DNA from: Gnetum montanum
Taxonomy: Eukaryota > Streptophyta > Gnetopsida > Gnetales > Gnetaceae
Direction: 5' to 3'
Assembly (NCBI GenBank): GCA_015680685.1
Contig: MNCI01029357.1
Location: 699,396-763,395, forward strand
DNA: 64,000 nucleotides
Position numbers and translations under genes: made by a program. The notes beneath the pieces were generated by a model. It was not told the origin of the DNA. It saw only the letters and a program-made list of their open reading frames with translations, and did no database searches. Positions 10,831 to 21,540 of this stretch are shown here, one piece after another; the stretch's first letter is position 1, and the number at the start of each line of letters is the position of its first letter.

Positions 10831-11374
10831 TCCTATTAGGCAACTAAAATTTCTTTGAAAATAGTTGTAATTAAAGTATATAAAGAGGATTTACCAATAT
10901 TAACAAGTATAAATTAAAGTAAATAAACCTTTAATAAATATAAAGATTATTATAAAGGCTTGGAAGCATATATATGGTAGTTAAAGGATCATTTGGTTGA
11001 TACATTTAATCAATGAGATGTTGTAGAAAGGAAAAATGCAAGATGATCAAAAGAGTTACTTAGAAGGAAAGCATTATACCTATCTAAAAAAAAAGAAGAT
11101 ATTTAAAAGTATGGCAAAAAAAAAAAAGGTATTAAGCATATGAGCTATATCATGAATTTATGAAATAGGTTTTAAGGTAATTAATACCTTTTTAGTATTA
11201 ATTTAGTTTTATCCCTAAAAGCTTAATTATGAAAGTAATTTTACTATTAAGATAACTAATGAAAATATTTAGAGATGAAAAGACTAATCTAAAAATTAGT
11301 TTTGTTAATTTAGAAAAAAACTTATAATGGAGTTTCTTACAAAATTATTTGATAGACTTTAAATAATAAAGATA
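10831..11374. other. AT-rich spacer, no gene
   Basis: Very AT-rich, with A-runs (for example 11116-11127). No ORF or domain. It separates the LINE from the truncated 5' end of element B. Confidence 0.4.
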
Positions 11375-12075
11375 TTCCTCTTGCATATATCACATAAGGA
11401 ATGAACCACATAAGGCTCTTCTTGACTTAGGTTCCAGAGTCAAATTAATATCACGAGAGATGTATAAACCCTAGAACTTGCCTCCACTCAAGAAAAGCAA
11501 TATTCAATTAGAGCTGGCTAACTAGTCCATCACTGTCCCTTTGGGACCTGTGGAGGACATTATTACCACTATGTGTGGTTGGTCATACCTAGCTAATTTC
11601 CTAGTGATAGAAGTCAACAATAATAAAGGGGACTTCCCAATTATAATGGGGAGGGCATGGCCCACCACCATCAACGCATGACTAGGAATTTGCGATCTTT
11701 CCTTGGAAATATCTAAGGAAAAAATTTATGGAAAGATCAAGAAGAAGAAAGTTCCATGCATCACATACAGTGATACTGAGGGTGATGACATACAGGAATG
11801 CTTAGCATCTCCTGCATGCAATCGGTGTGCCCAAGAAACTCAGATACAAAGGTTCCTGTATGTAGCAACCACGTAACAAGAGAAGACACGGTGGTTGATA
11901 GCTAATCAAGCGAGCAGCCCACCAATATGCATGGAACTAACTGGGGGAATGACTTTCAACCACAATGAAAGCATAGATACATTGGAGTATGAGCATCGCC
12001 AACTTCCAACCCTTAATCTAAAAACATGAATTGGGAGAAGTTGGAAACTTCTAAAAAATTCAAACAAACGCTCAT
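11375..12075 (+). pseudogene. Element B retropepsin remnant
   Basis: Aspartic protease region of the Ty3/gypsy polyprotein. KALLDLGSRVKLISREMYK at about 11413-11470 matches KALLDSRFGINLISHDMYK in C (17984-18040), where active enzymes have D[ST]G. Downstream blocks shared with C are LPPLKKSNIQLELAN, EDIITTMCGWSYLANFLVIE, IIMGRAWPTTINA, LSLEISKEK and VPCITYSD. The catalytic triplet here reads DLG, so the copy is inactive even apart from its stops. It ends abruptly near 12070, where the pol deletion begins. Confidence 0.65.
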
Positions 12076-12440
12076 TATTTCGGATCTCTCCCTTTCAATT
12101 CAGTCATGGGGGAGATGGCCACCTATGCTGATCATTTGAGGCCCTCAGTTTCTTTTTAAGTTTTTGTTTTACAATTTCCTTTAATTTTTCTTGTTTTTGT
12201 TTTACAACATCGTTCATACTTTTCCATTTATTTCTATGTGCGTGTTATCCATTTTGTTAAGTTTTTCAGCTAATAAGTGCTCTTAATGATGATATGAACT
12301 ATTTTTTATTGGTTGCTAATGTTTGGTTTTTACCTTTAAGTTACGATGTTAATACTAAGGTATGGTTCTTTTGATATAGCAGGCAATGAGTCCACATCAT
12401 CCATGCATCCCTAAATTTCTATGGTCTCTCTTGGCTTGGA
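12076..12440 (+). other. Deletion junction and purine-rich tract of element B
   Basis: Protease sequence matching C up to about 18655 stops near 12075, and sequence matching C from about 21525 resumes (CTTTCAATTCAGTCATGGGG). The tract TCATGGGGGAGATGGCCA at 12104-12121 equals that of C at 21549-21566 apart from flank changes. Similarity to C continues to the gap (CCACATCATCCATGCATCC at about 12391, compare 21946). Confidence 0.6.
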
Positions 12441-13024
12441 NNNNNNNNNNNNNNNNNNNNNNNNNNNNNNNNNNNNNNNNNNNNNNNNNNNNNNNNNNNN
12501 NNNNNNNNNNNNNNNNNNNNNNNNNNNNNNNNNNNNNNNNNNNNNNNNNNNNNNNNNNNNNNNNNNNNNNNNNNNNNNNNNNNNNNNNNNNNNNNNNNNN
12601 NNNNNNNNNNNNNNNNNNNNNNNNNNNNNNNNNNNNNNNNNNNNNNNNNNNNNNNNNNNNNNNNNNNNNNNNNNNNNNNNNNNNNNNNNNNNNNNNNNNN
12701 NNNNNNNNNNNNNNNNNNNNNNNNNNNNNNNNNNNNNNNNNNNNNNNNNNNNNNNNNNNNNNNNNNNNNNNNNNNNNNNNNNNNNNNNNNNNNNNNNNNN
12801 NNNNNNNNNNNNNNNNNNNNNNNNNNNNNNNNNNNNNNNNNNNNNNNNNNNNNNNNNNNNNNNNNNNNNNNNNNNNNNNNNNNNNNNNNNNNNNNNNNNN
12901 NNNNNNNNNNNNNNNNNNNNNNNNNNNNNNNNNNNNNNNNNNNNNNNNNNNNNNNNNNNNNNNNNNNNNNNNNNNNNNNNNNNNNNNNNNNNNNNNNNNN
13001 NNNNNNNNNNNNNNNNNNNNNNNN
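12441..13024. other. Assembly gap (584 N)
   Basis: Unknown bases. The gap falls where element B would hold its third ORF. The true length may differ from the number of N. Confidence 0.95.
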
Positions 13025-13735
13025 ATTAATTTCTTTCCCTTAACATTTTTGCAATCAACTCTATTTTGTTCATTTCCATCTTGACATCCATTTCATCGAC
13101 GTTATAGTTGTCTCTTTTTCTTCATCTTTCTTATTCCTTCTCTTTTTCCATTCTCTCACTACCAGAGGTTCATGATTAGTCATGGGGGTTCTGGTCTAAT
13201 TTTTTCAATTTTCTCCTAGCCCCTGCACCTTCGGTAGTCACCGATATTATATCTTTAGAATCCACAATTAGCCATCCACAACTCAGCCAATGGACCTTAC
13301 ACCGAAGTAAGGTATCATTTGTATTGTGATTTTTTTACCCTTGGTAATATAGGACTGTGTTGTGTGTGCAAATGACAATCATACAACAATGGATTGGATT
13401 TGGAGGGAACACTTGGAATGGAGCGGTGCTGAAGTAGTTACGCAAGGAATAAGATTGATGGCACACTTATGGATGGACAATGGAAGGTGCAATATTGGCG
13501 TTGGTAGTAGCAGATTTCTTCTCTCTTCTCTCTCAGTTGCCAAATAAGGCCTTATGTCAAATGTATAAAGTGTTCACTCTTATTGTCGTGAACACTATTT
13601 TTGTCATGTTTTGTAATGATGATCTGTTCACATGTCATCCCATTCACCATTATTTCCATTCAAGTCAATAATCCAATAGATTTCCAATATTTTGTAAGGA
13701 ACTCGAGGACGAGTTTTTATTCATTCATGGGGGTA
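13025..13735 (+). other. 3' untranslated end and polypurine tract of element B
   Basis: No domain-bearing ORF. The end reads CTCGAGGACGAGTTTTTATT and then CATTCATGGGGGTA immediately before the LTR, so the polypurine tract that primes plus-strand DNA is at about 13726-13735. Element E ends the same way (TTGAGGATGATTTTTC, then CATTCATGGGGCTA, minus strand, 50410-50440). Confidence 0.55.
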
Positions 13736-13779
13736 TGATGGGATGCAATATCGCATGGGCCATGATATCGCATCATTCC

Positions 13780-13807
13780 CTGTGATATCGCGTACGCGAT
13801 ATCACAG
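13780..13807. promoter_or_regulatory. 28-bp perfect palindrome in U3 of element B
   Basis: Half-site CTGTGATATCGCGT followed without spacer by its exact reverse complement, 15-42 bp upstream of the TATA box. The same ATATCGC core occurs twice more just upstream (13746-13753, 13764-13771). The position suggests a binding site for a dimeric factor or a cruciform; function is inference. Confidence 0.75.
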
Positions 13808-13821
13808 CGTGCCACCAGTTC

Positions 13822-13829
13822 TATAAATA
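13822..13829 (+). promoter_or_regulatory. TATA box of element B LTR
   Basis: TATAAATA in the context TTCTATAAATAAGAGG, 86 bp into the LTR. Equivalent boxes sit in the LTRs of A (4432-4442, minus), D (48105-48114, minus) and E (50259-50266, minus). Confidence 0.65.
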
Positions 13830-14542
13830 AGAGGTGGCTCTCCCTTGTTTCTCCATCTAGATCTAGACCTTATCCAAAATCCTTCCATTTTTCCATTACA
13901 GAGTTAGAATAATTTCCATGTGCCCGTAGTAGGAGTCACAAAGTTAACGGATCTTTATTCAAGAAATTCCGTACCTGAGCACACAATTGTGTACGACAAT
14001 AAAGATGAACTTTTGGATAAACCTTGTAGTGCATGGAATAAGCTAAATAGGACTTTACTTATTGTTAATTATTTAAATTCTTTCTTAAGGACTTAATCTC
14101 TCTCAACCCTCAACTCTCATAGTTAAGTGCATTTAGTATGACCGCTTCAGGCACGTGCGTTACGCTTGGCAATCCTAGTAACAAATAGCGCTTGGTAATC
14201 CCAGTAGCGTTACATTGGTTCAAGGTGTGACACAACAAGTGGGAACAGATATTGAAGCTAAGATAATTAAGGCTTAGTTAGTTAAATTTAGTTACTTAGT
14301 CTCTTCACCCCTTTCCTCTCTTAGCATAGGCAATAAAACATAAAAGATATAAAAATCACATGCCTCAAGCTTACTTAACCATACAACTATGAAAAATACA
14401 AGTAAGCTTGGGAGGACAATGATTGATTAACCTTAGGTGTTCCATAAGGCATGTAGGCACTTAGTCTGTGGAGTTCGATCAGATCGCACGTGTAATGCTC
14501 GTATTTGTATGGCTGAGTCTAGGGGTACCTCGCCACTTATCA

Positions 14543-14733
14543 CTAACTAAAAAACACAATATGATATTCTTTTTGCATTGTAATACCTCATAACCTTTCC
14601 TAGAATAAGAGGAAGTATGAAAGGAAACATTCAAAAATAAAAATATGTAAACATAGTAGATCATGAAAAGGATCATTAAGTAAAGGCTCAAAAGAGATTT
14701 AGTAAGGATCTTACATATGAAAATATTAATTTA
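14543..14733. other. Spacer between element B and G1, no gene
   Basis: 190 bp between the end of the B LTR and the G1 LTR. No feature seen. Confidence 0.4.
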
Positions 14734-15234
14734 TGTAACATCTTGTTCTCGGATGTCAGAATCACTTAATTTATTATATTCATCATTTTCTTAGATAATA
14801 TACTAGAAAAATTATAAATATTTACTAAATGAATTAACTAGTAAATAAATAATTGGTACTATAGAATAAAACAAGGAAAATGTAAAAATTTTATTAATAG
14901 AAGAGAGTAGTGTAATTCCATCTAGGTTGTCTTCCCATGCTACTTAAGCCTTAAAGGCAATTTGGCACTACCATCATGATTAGGCTATCCTACTAAAGGG
15001 GTGATTAGTCCCTTTTTGTCTTACTTCACTTGGCTTCTATTACTTGCCTCTCCTAGCTCTGCAACTCCATGCTTGGCATGACCTCTAATCCTGACCTTAA
15101 ATGGCATAGGTCAAACCCTTTCCCGAGGGATACATGAATAATTGTAACTTCTCATAATGAGGTGCCCTTTCATTTGAAGGCTAATTACATTGTTTACAAT
15201 TTTTTCCACCCTTAACAAGGGATAGGACATTACA
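14734..15234 (-). repeat. 3' LTR of G1
   Basis: About 501 bp. On the minus strand it starts TGTAATGTCCTATCCC and ends ...GATGTTACA. It aligns with the G2 LTR, sharing for example the AATGAGGTGCCCTTTCATTTG / CAAATGAAGGGGTGCCTCATT block. The upstream polypurine tract is the weak AAGGGACGTAGA (15235-15246). Confidence 0.7.
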
Positions 15235-15419
15235 ATCTACGTCCCTTAGGCATCTAGCTCATCCTTGAGCACTTTCTTTATGTCCATCTACTCAGCTACT
15301 ACTTCATTGTTATGCTCCTTATCTTTGGTTCCTTTATTTTTCTCATTATCATCTATACAAATGAATGATCAAAAATAATAAAACATAATTCATTACATCC
15401 ATAAAAAATACAATTTATC

Positions 15420-17000
15420 ATTCAATATCATGATGATCAAAAAGCTAAGGGTAAGTATTTAAAATAAACTTCTTGTTTTCCCAAGTCTATTAATCACAAT
15501 TTGACCATTGAAAAATTACTTCACTAATAGTTTTATTTCATAATTTCTTGGTTCATTGATTCTTAATAGCAATGGGTCTACCTCTAAAGTTGGCATTGGA
15601 TCGTAATGGTAGAGTATTCCAATCCAACACATACGGTACATCATTTTTATGAAATTTCTATAGCAAACTCACATGAAAAACTAGATGAATTTTTAAGGTT
15701 GTTGGAAGATTCAATTAATATGCTACTTCGCCAATTGTTTCAGAGATTTCAAATGGCCCACAAAGTCTAGGTGCCAATTTAGTATATTTTCCTAGTTCAA
15801 GAGAACTTCTAGTAGGTTTTACTCTCAATAATACTTGATCTCCTACTTGGAATTATTTTTCAAGTCGATGTTGATATGCATATCCTTTATATTTATCTTG
15901 GGCAGCTTGTAAATTTTGTTTAACTCTTGTGATAATGTTTTCCATTATTTTCATTTCTTCTTCCTTCCATTCCGTGCTTAAGGTTGGATCTGCCCAGATT
16001 AGTGGTGTACAACAATTACATGCATATACTACTTTGAATGGTGTTTGATGTATAGAACCTTGATAATTGTTATTATAGGAAAATTTTGTAGATGCAAATA
16101 ATTCTCCCATGTTTTTAGTATACTCTTGACATAGCTTCGTAGGATATCTTCTAATATTTTATTCACATGTTTAGTTTGTCCATCAATCTTAGGATGATAA
16201 GCTGTGCTAAATTTCAACTTGGTTCCAAGTTCTGTGAAGATATTTTTCCAGAATTTGGATATAAACTTGGGATCTCTATTCAAAGTAATAGATTTTGGAC
16301 AATCATACAATCGAAATACTTCACATATGAATTTTTGGGCTACTTCTTTTGCTATGTTTGTAGATTTCAAAGCTATAGAATGTTCCATCTTTGATAGATG
16401 ATCAACCACTATGAAAATTGAGTCATTTTCCTTTTTGGTTATTGGCAATCCCATGATGAAATTCATAGTGATATCTTCCCATTTCGAGGTTGGGACTTCC
16501 ATAGCTTGTAATAATCCACTAGGTTTCCTCTATTCAACTTTTATTCTTGGATACGTTGGACAATTTTTTGTGTATGAGGACATATCATTCTTCATTCTAG
16601 GCTAAAAATAAGATTTGTGAATTATCATATAGGTCTTAATATAACTTGGGTGTCCTACGTATGGTACTTCATGTGCTTCACACAATAATCTTAGTCTTTG
16701 ATTTCCTTTTGGTATGCATATTCTTTGTCCTTTCATTAATAAACCATTAGAGGTAGTTTGATATCGAGGCTCATAGGGAATCTTGGTTAAAATATTTTTA
16801 CAATAAGGGTCTTCTTTTATTTTTTATTTTATTTCTTCTTCCATACTAATTGTTACCACATCTATCATTAAGTTCCACATTCAACTAAGGGCATAAGCTA
16901 CCACATTTTTCTTATTGGGAATATGTTTGATTTGAAAATCATATTCAACTAATAATTCTATCCATTACCTTTGATGAGTATTGAAAATAGGTTATGAAGA
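15420..17000 (-). pseudogene. G1 RNase H end, integrase and chromodomain remnant
   Basis: Integrase core in the ORF at 16502-16029: WEDITMNFIMGLP, FIVVDHLSKMEHSIA, LNRDPKFISKFW and YHPKIDGQTKHVNKILEDIL. These are the D..D..E core blocks of Ty3/gypsy integrases; the first block has N where DF is usual. A frameshift leads to 16110-15853 (FASTKFSYNNNYQ, then TPFKVVYACNC), followed by GPF-like residues. A degenerate chromodomain (TISEVIFQWSNCD, WENKKFILNTYP) follows near 15560-15450. Chromodomains steer integration to certain chromatin. Stops make it non-functional. Confidence 0.7.
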
Positions 17001-17004
17001 TTTT

Positions 17005-17940
17005 TGAGGAATCCAAAGAGCTAAACAATGATCATAACCATAGGACGTGGAAAGAAGTTGAATGTGCCTACCAGAGAAGTAAGGGCAAAGCTATTGCAGT
17101 AGAAGAAGTTATGCAGACAGACTTCAAAAATGATATTAGCTATGACATTTATTAATATGAACATCCAAAGGGATGTTGCCTTGTGGTGTCACACTTACAA
17201 GAGTCTATGGTGTACACATTGAATCCATGACTAGCAAGGAGGCAAGCACCTAGATGATTGCCCTATCTTCAAGGTAATTCGAGGTAGTTGCATCGGCACC
17301 AACAAGCTTATAATCCAAGTAAAGTTCCATCATAACCCTATGAGCAATATCAACAATGGAACAAACCAAAATCATGGGGAATGCCATCGCTAAAATAGTA
17401 ATACCATTATAAGCAACCATATCTATATGGGTACTATGTTTAGCAACTCGTCTCTCCAAGAAGTTCTGCAAGACATGCCTCATTTTAGCATCAGTATTAC
17501 CCTCCAAAGTTCCACTAAACACATTCACCATCTACTTGAGGAGAGAACCCATATCCATAACACCCTTCAGATTTGTCTACAAATATCCCTCTACCGTTAA
17601 CCTAGTTATCTCCTACTCCATCCATGCATGGTGAAATTCTACCACAACCACAACAACGAAATGCTACGAAGGCTATAGATTCACAACTAGCCTTCCAATT
17701 GGGTGGTTCAAATAATCATTCCAAGAAATGACTCTTATTTCAACCCAACAGTCCTCCCAAACCCTCACAACCTAATACAAATAGTTGCCCTATATCTCTA
17801 ACACCCTCATCCTCTACATCAAATACATTCGAGTATCCTTCAAACCAAGTGTTTCCTCAGATATACACTTTGGTGTTAACTCATGTTTTCTCTAATTGGA
17901 TTAAGGCTAGAAATATTCCCATGAATAGATCTAACCTAGG
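17005..17940 (+). pseudogene. gag: Element C gag C-terminal remnant
   Basis: FEESKELNNDHNHRTWKEVE and CAYQRSKGKAIAVEEVMQ align with the corresponding minus-strand part of D (about 45640-45500), which fixes the orientation. A decayed knuckle-like segment (GGKHLDDCP) follows near 17235-17265, then a Tyr/Asn/Pro-rich spacer leading to the protease. The 93-codon minus ORF at 17250-17531 and its counterpart at 45160-45432 are antisense shadows of this spacer. Confidence 0.55.
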
Positions 17941-17949
17941 AAGTCCTCT

Positions 17950-18660
17950 CATTTACTTATAGATTGTTGAACATGAGCTATGCAAGGCCCTTCTTGATTC
18001 TAGATTTGGTATCAATCTTATCTCCCATGACATGTACAAAGCTTGGAGCCTACCACCTCTCAAGAAGAGCAACATTCATTTAGAATTGGAAAACAAATGA
18101 ATCACTATTCATTTAGGATTAGTGGTGGACATTATAACCATAGTTTATGGGTAGTCCTACCCTGCCAATTTTTTGGTGATCAAGGTTGAAAAATATAAAT
18201 GTAACTTCTCCATCGTTATGGAAAGGGCTTGGTTAAGCATAGTAGATACATGTATGGGTATAAGATATCTCTCCTTGGAAATCTCTAAGGAAAATGAATC
18301 TGGACATTTAGAGAAGAAGCATGTTTCATGCATCACATACAGTGATAATGGGTGCAATTGCACGCAAAAGATCTGGTCCATTAAAGGTACATTCATTAAA
18401 GCATGCAATCAATATGCACATGAACAAGATATTCAAAGGTTCCTATACATAGCAACCACAAAATAGGAGGGCATCCAATGGCTGATAGCTGACTCTGACA
18501 GCAACACACTATACATAGAACCTACTGAGAGACTAACATGTGCTTATGTCAAAGGCATGGATAAACTTAAGCAAGTTCATTGCCAACTCTCTAATGAAGA
18601 AAATGATGATACATGTTGGGGAGAGCTAGAAATCCTTGAAAATTTCAAATAAAAGATCCT
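17950..18660 (+). pseudogene. Element C retropepsin remnant
   Basis: Would cleave the Gag-Pol polyprotein. KALLDSRFGINLISHDMYK at 17984-18040 holds the active-site position; D-S-R replaces D-[ST]-G, so it is inactive. Later blocks: LPPLKKSNIHLELEN, VVDIITIVYG, FLVIKVEKYKCNFSIVMERA, LSLEISKENESG and VSCITYSDNG, shared with B (plus), D (44680-44100) and E (58712-58180). The region between protease and RT (18480-18850) has HYIEPTERLTCAYVKGMDKL-like sequence with few stops. Confidence 0.65.
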
Positions 18661-18849
18661 AGAATTAAAAGCTCTTCCAATTGGCATGGAATATGCAATT
18701 TTAAACAATGGTAATTTGGTCATAATCAATGATAAAATTGCTCCTAAACAAAAAGAAAAGTTGTTAAAGGTGGTTAATAAATTGCCAACAACCTTTGCTT
18801 GGTCATATACTGAGTTCACTGGAATTGATCCAAGGATATGCTAGCATTG

Positions 18850-19420
18850 CCTCCACATTGACTTCCCATGAAGCCAAGAAGGTAGTTGCAAAGGCAACTG
18901 AATCACAAATGTACATAGATCATCAAGGAGAAAATAGAACAACTCCTTAAGATAGGGTTCATCTATCCCATCATGAATAGTGAGTGGGTTAGCCCACTTG
19001 TAATTGTGCTAAAGAAAGATGGTAAGTGGTGGATCTATATTGACTTTAGGTTGTTAAATATGGCAACATTTAAAGATCATTTTCCATTTCCATTTGTGGA
19101 TCAAGTGTTGGACACCATCTCTGGGCATTACTATTATAGCTTCTTGGATGGTTATAGTGGCTATAACCAAATCAAAATTATGTCATAAGATTAGGCCAAG
19201 ACAACATTCACAAGTTCCTAGGGGATTTTTTCATATTGTAAGATGCCATTTGGTCTATGTAATGCCCCTCTAACATTTTAATGTTTAGTCCTTAGTATTT
19301 TTTAGCAACAGATTAGTAGTGGGATAGAAGTCTTTATGGATGATTTTTCTACCTATGGGGCTACATTTGAGTAAGCCCTAGATCACCTTAAGAAGGTATT
19401 AAAAAGATTTTTTAAAATAA
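18850..19420 (+). pseudogene. Element C reverse transcriptase remnant
   Basis: RT blocks in order: INSEWVSPLVIVLKKDGKWW, IYIDFRLLN (18990-19055), DHFPFPFVDQVLDTISG, YSFLDGYSGYNQI, CKMPFGLCNAPLTF (about 19240) and the catalytic VFMDDF at 19330-19347 (the [YF]-x-D-D box). The wording GLCNAP and DGYSGYNQI is typical of the Athila/Tat branch. Stops interrupt it after 19188, although the catalytic Asp pair survives. Confidence 0.75.
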
Positions 19421-19479
19421 ACCTTAGGCTCAATTGGAAGAAAATCCATCTAATGGTCTAGGAAGGAATTGTGTTGGGG

Positions 19480-20135
19480 CACCGAATTTCACAAAGTGGG
19501 ATTGAGGGAGACCTAGAGAAGATAAGGGCCATCCAAGGAATAACACGCCAGTGAGAGATAGTTAAAGATATCTGATCATTCCTTGGACACATTGTCTACT
19601 ACTAGTGATTCATAGAGAATTTCTCTAAAATCACAAGGTTTTTGATTGAGCTTATAAAGAAAGATGCATCATTTGTTTGGACCAAGGAGTGTGAACATGC
19701 ATTCCAATAGTTGAAGGATAAACTTGTAGAAAATCCAATCCTACGAGCACCAGACTAGTCCAAACCATTCCACATAATGATAGATGCATCTAGTTATGCC
19801 TTGGAAGTTATTCTTACATAGTTGGATGATAAGAAACATCCATATTACATCCACAGTGCAAGCTAAAGCATTTTGGATGCACAACTGAATTACACCACAA
19901 TTGAGAAAAATTGATGGTAGTGGTGTATGGTCTCAACAAGTTTAGACATTGTGTGCTTGGTTATAAAGTATTTGTGTACATAGATCATAGTGCCATCCTC
20001 TTCTTGATGAATAAGCCAATGGTGAGTCCCTGTATCATATAATGTTTCATGATCTTATAGGAATTCAATCTCACAATGGTAGATTGGAAAGGAACTAAGA
20101 ATGTGATCGTTGATCATCTCTCTTAGTTAAGATGG
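19480..20135 (+). pseudogene. Element C RNase H remnant
   Basis: Begins after LGHRISQSGIEGDLEKIRAI and SFLGH. RNase H blocks: APD.SKPFHIMIDASSYALE (first catalytic Asp in MIDAS, about 19780), then NYTTIEKN, VVYGLNKFRHCVLGYKV, YIDHSAILFLMNKPMVS and EFNLTMVDWKGTKNVIVDHL. The last block is also clear in E (TKNVVTDHLSFL, 56770-56725). Several in-frame stops. Confidence 0.65.
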
Positions 20136-20229
20136 AATAATAAAGAGGAGGAGAGTCCACTCTCTAATCAATTTGTAGATGAACTTCTATTTACAAGAGT
20201 AATAATTGATCAGGTTCCCATGGGAAATA

Positions 20230-21540
20230 AAATGGTATGATGACATCCTCACATACCTTCTCACCCAGGAGATGCCACAAGCTCTAGACTTTAGGAAGAA
20301 ACAATAGTTTTTTCATCAAGCAAAGTACTTCATAGAAATCAATGGACACCTTTACAAGGTGTGTGTTAATGACTTGGTTCATTGGTGTGTCTCTAATGTA
20401 GATCAACTATGTGTTCTTTAGGATGCTCATGAAGGCCCTTGCAAAGGCTACTATGTATGGAGGCACATGACCATAAAAATCATGATGGTAGGTTACTATT
20501 GGCCTACAATCTTCAAGGATGCTCACTAGTTTATTCGATCTTGTGAGCACTGTCAAAGAGATGGTGGGATGACTACACATATGGAGGGTCCTCAATAGTG
20601 GATTCAATGACTAGAGCCCTTTGACATATCGAGAATAGACTTCATGGATTCGATCACACCCATGTCCAATGGAAAAACATATATCACCTTAGTAGTCAAC
20701 TACTACACCAAATGGGAAAAAGTAGTTGTTACCAACTGTACATCATCTAATTCTACTAGATTTGTACAACAACATGTTGTAAACAGGTTTGGGGTGCCAC
20801 ACACACTGATTTCTGATAATGAAACTCATTTTATAGATTCCACTTATAGAAAATTAATGTAATACCTAAGGGTTAAACATAAAGTAACAACACCTTATCA
20901 CTCCAAGCCAATGGTCAAGTAGAGGTAACTAACCAGGAGATTACAAAGATCTTAACAAGGACCATAAGAAAATATAGGAGTGATTGGAGCATAAAACTCA
21001 ATGATACCCTTTGGGCCTACTGCTCAACATGAAAACTCACTATTGGCTACTCTCCCTACGAGTTAGTGTATGGAAACTTTCAACACTCTTGATTCAATCC
21101 AAGATTCATACACTCTCAACGGCCTATGATCTAAATCTTGACCTAAGTCTAGCATAAAGAGAAATATTTATTAATATTAATGTGCTATATGAGAACCAAT
21201 TGGTGTCCCTATCTCTAAATAAAGTTCCCAAGGCATTCAATAAGCAATGTAATCACCTAAGAATATGGAAAGTAGAACTTCAATTGGCAAATAAGGTTCT
21301 CTATTGGAATCCCACACACATACCCTAGAAAATGAAGTTCCAAACATTGTAGAAGGGACTTTATATACTTGATCAAATCTTTTTATCTAGGGCTATGTTA
21401 ATGTACAAACTTAAGAGCCCAAATCAAAAGTAGTTGGTCAACATTCAACAACTAAAACCTTTCCTAGAATCAAGACAAAGCAATGCAACTACCACCTCAA
21501 TGAATGGACAACCACATTTAATGTTTTGGATATCCTCCTT
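20230..21540 (+). pseudogene. Element C integrase remnant
   Basis: The N-terminal HHCC region is seen as DAHEGPCKGYYVWRHM and IRSCEHCQRDGGM. The catalytic core has ISRIDFMDSITPMSNGKTYI, VVNYYTKWEKVVVTN, FGVPHTLISDNETHF (second Asp) and a degenerate region near TPYHSKPMVK where the Glu motif should be. The C-terminal part has YELVYGN- and IEKQCNHL-like stretches in shifted frames. Integrase joins the cDNA to the host chromosome. Many stops. Confidence 0.7.

Larger units (their letters stand above)
11375..14542 (+). mobile_element. Element B: pol-deleted Athila/Tat-type element
   Basis: Plus-strand remnant: protease (11375 to about 12070), then directly the TCATGGGGGAGATGGCC tract (12104-12120) which in C lies after integrase, then a 3' untranslated/third-ORF zone broken by the N gap, a polypurine tract and a complete 3' LTR (13736-14542). 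gag and the 5' LTR are missing. About 2.9 kb of RT to integrase present in C is absent here. Confidence 0.7.
13736..14542 (+). repeat. 3' LTR of element B
   Basis: 807 bp, TGATGGGATG...CCACTTATCA. It carries a TATA box at 13822-13829 (TATAAATA), a U3 packed with GATATCGC words, and a terminal block shared with A and 63756-64000 (on the minus strand GTGGCGAGGTACCCCTA). A block with CGCTTGGTAATCCCAGTAGC near 14190 is also present in the LTRs of A, D and E. It retains more CpG than copy A. Confidence 0.75.
14734..17000 (-). mobile_element. Element G1: truncated chromovirus-type Ty3/gypsy element
   Basis: Minus-strand 3' part of a chromovirus: the end of RNase H (about 17000-16880), integrase (about 16700-15650), a chromodomain trace (about 15640-15420) and a 3' LTR (14734-15234). 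It is the same family as G2: the integrase, chromodomain and LTR align in the opposite orientation. The 5' end is cut near 17000, where plus-strand element C gag begins. Confidence 0.75.

Noticed and set aside
12386-13084. Long plus-strand ORFs of 202-232 codons
   Set aside because: They consist almost wholly of N translated as unknown residues; the open frame is an artefact of the assembly gap.
17250-17531. Minus-strand 93-codon ORF, similar to 45160-45432 on the plus strand
   Set aside because: Both lie antisense to the gag spacer of elements C and D; their mutual similarity only reflects the shared element.
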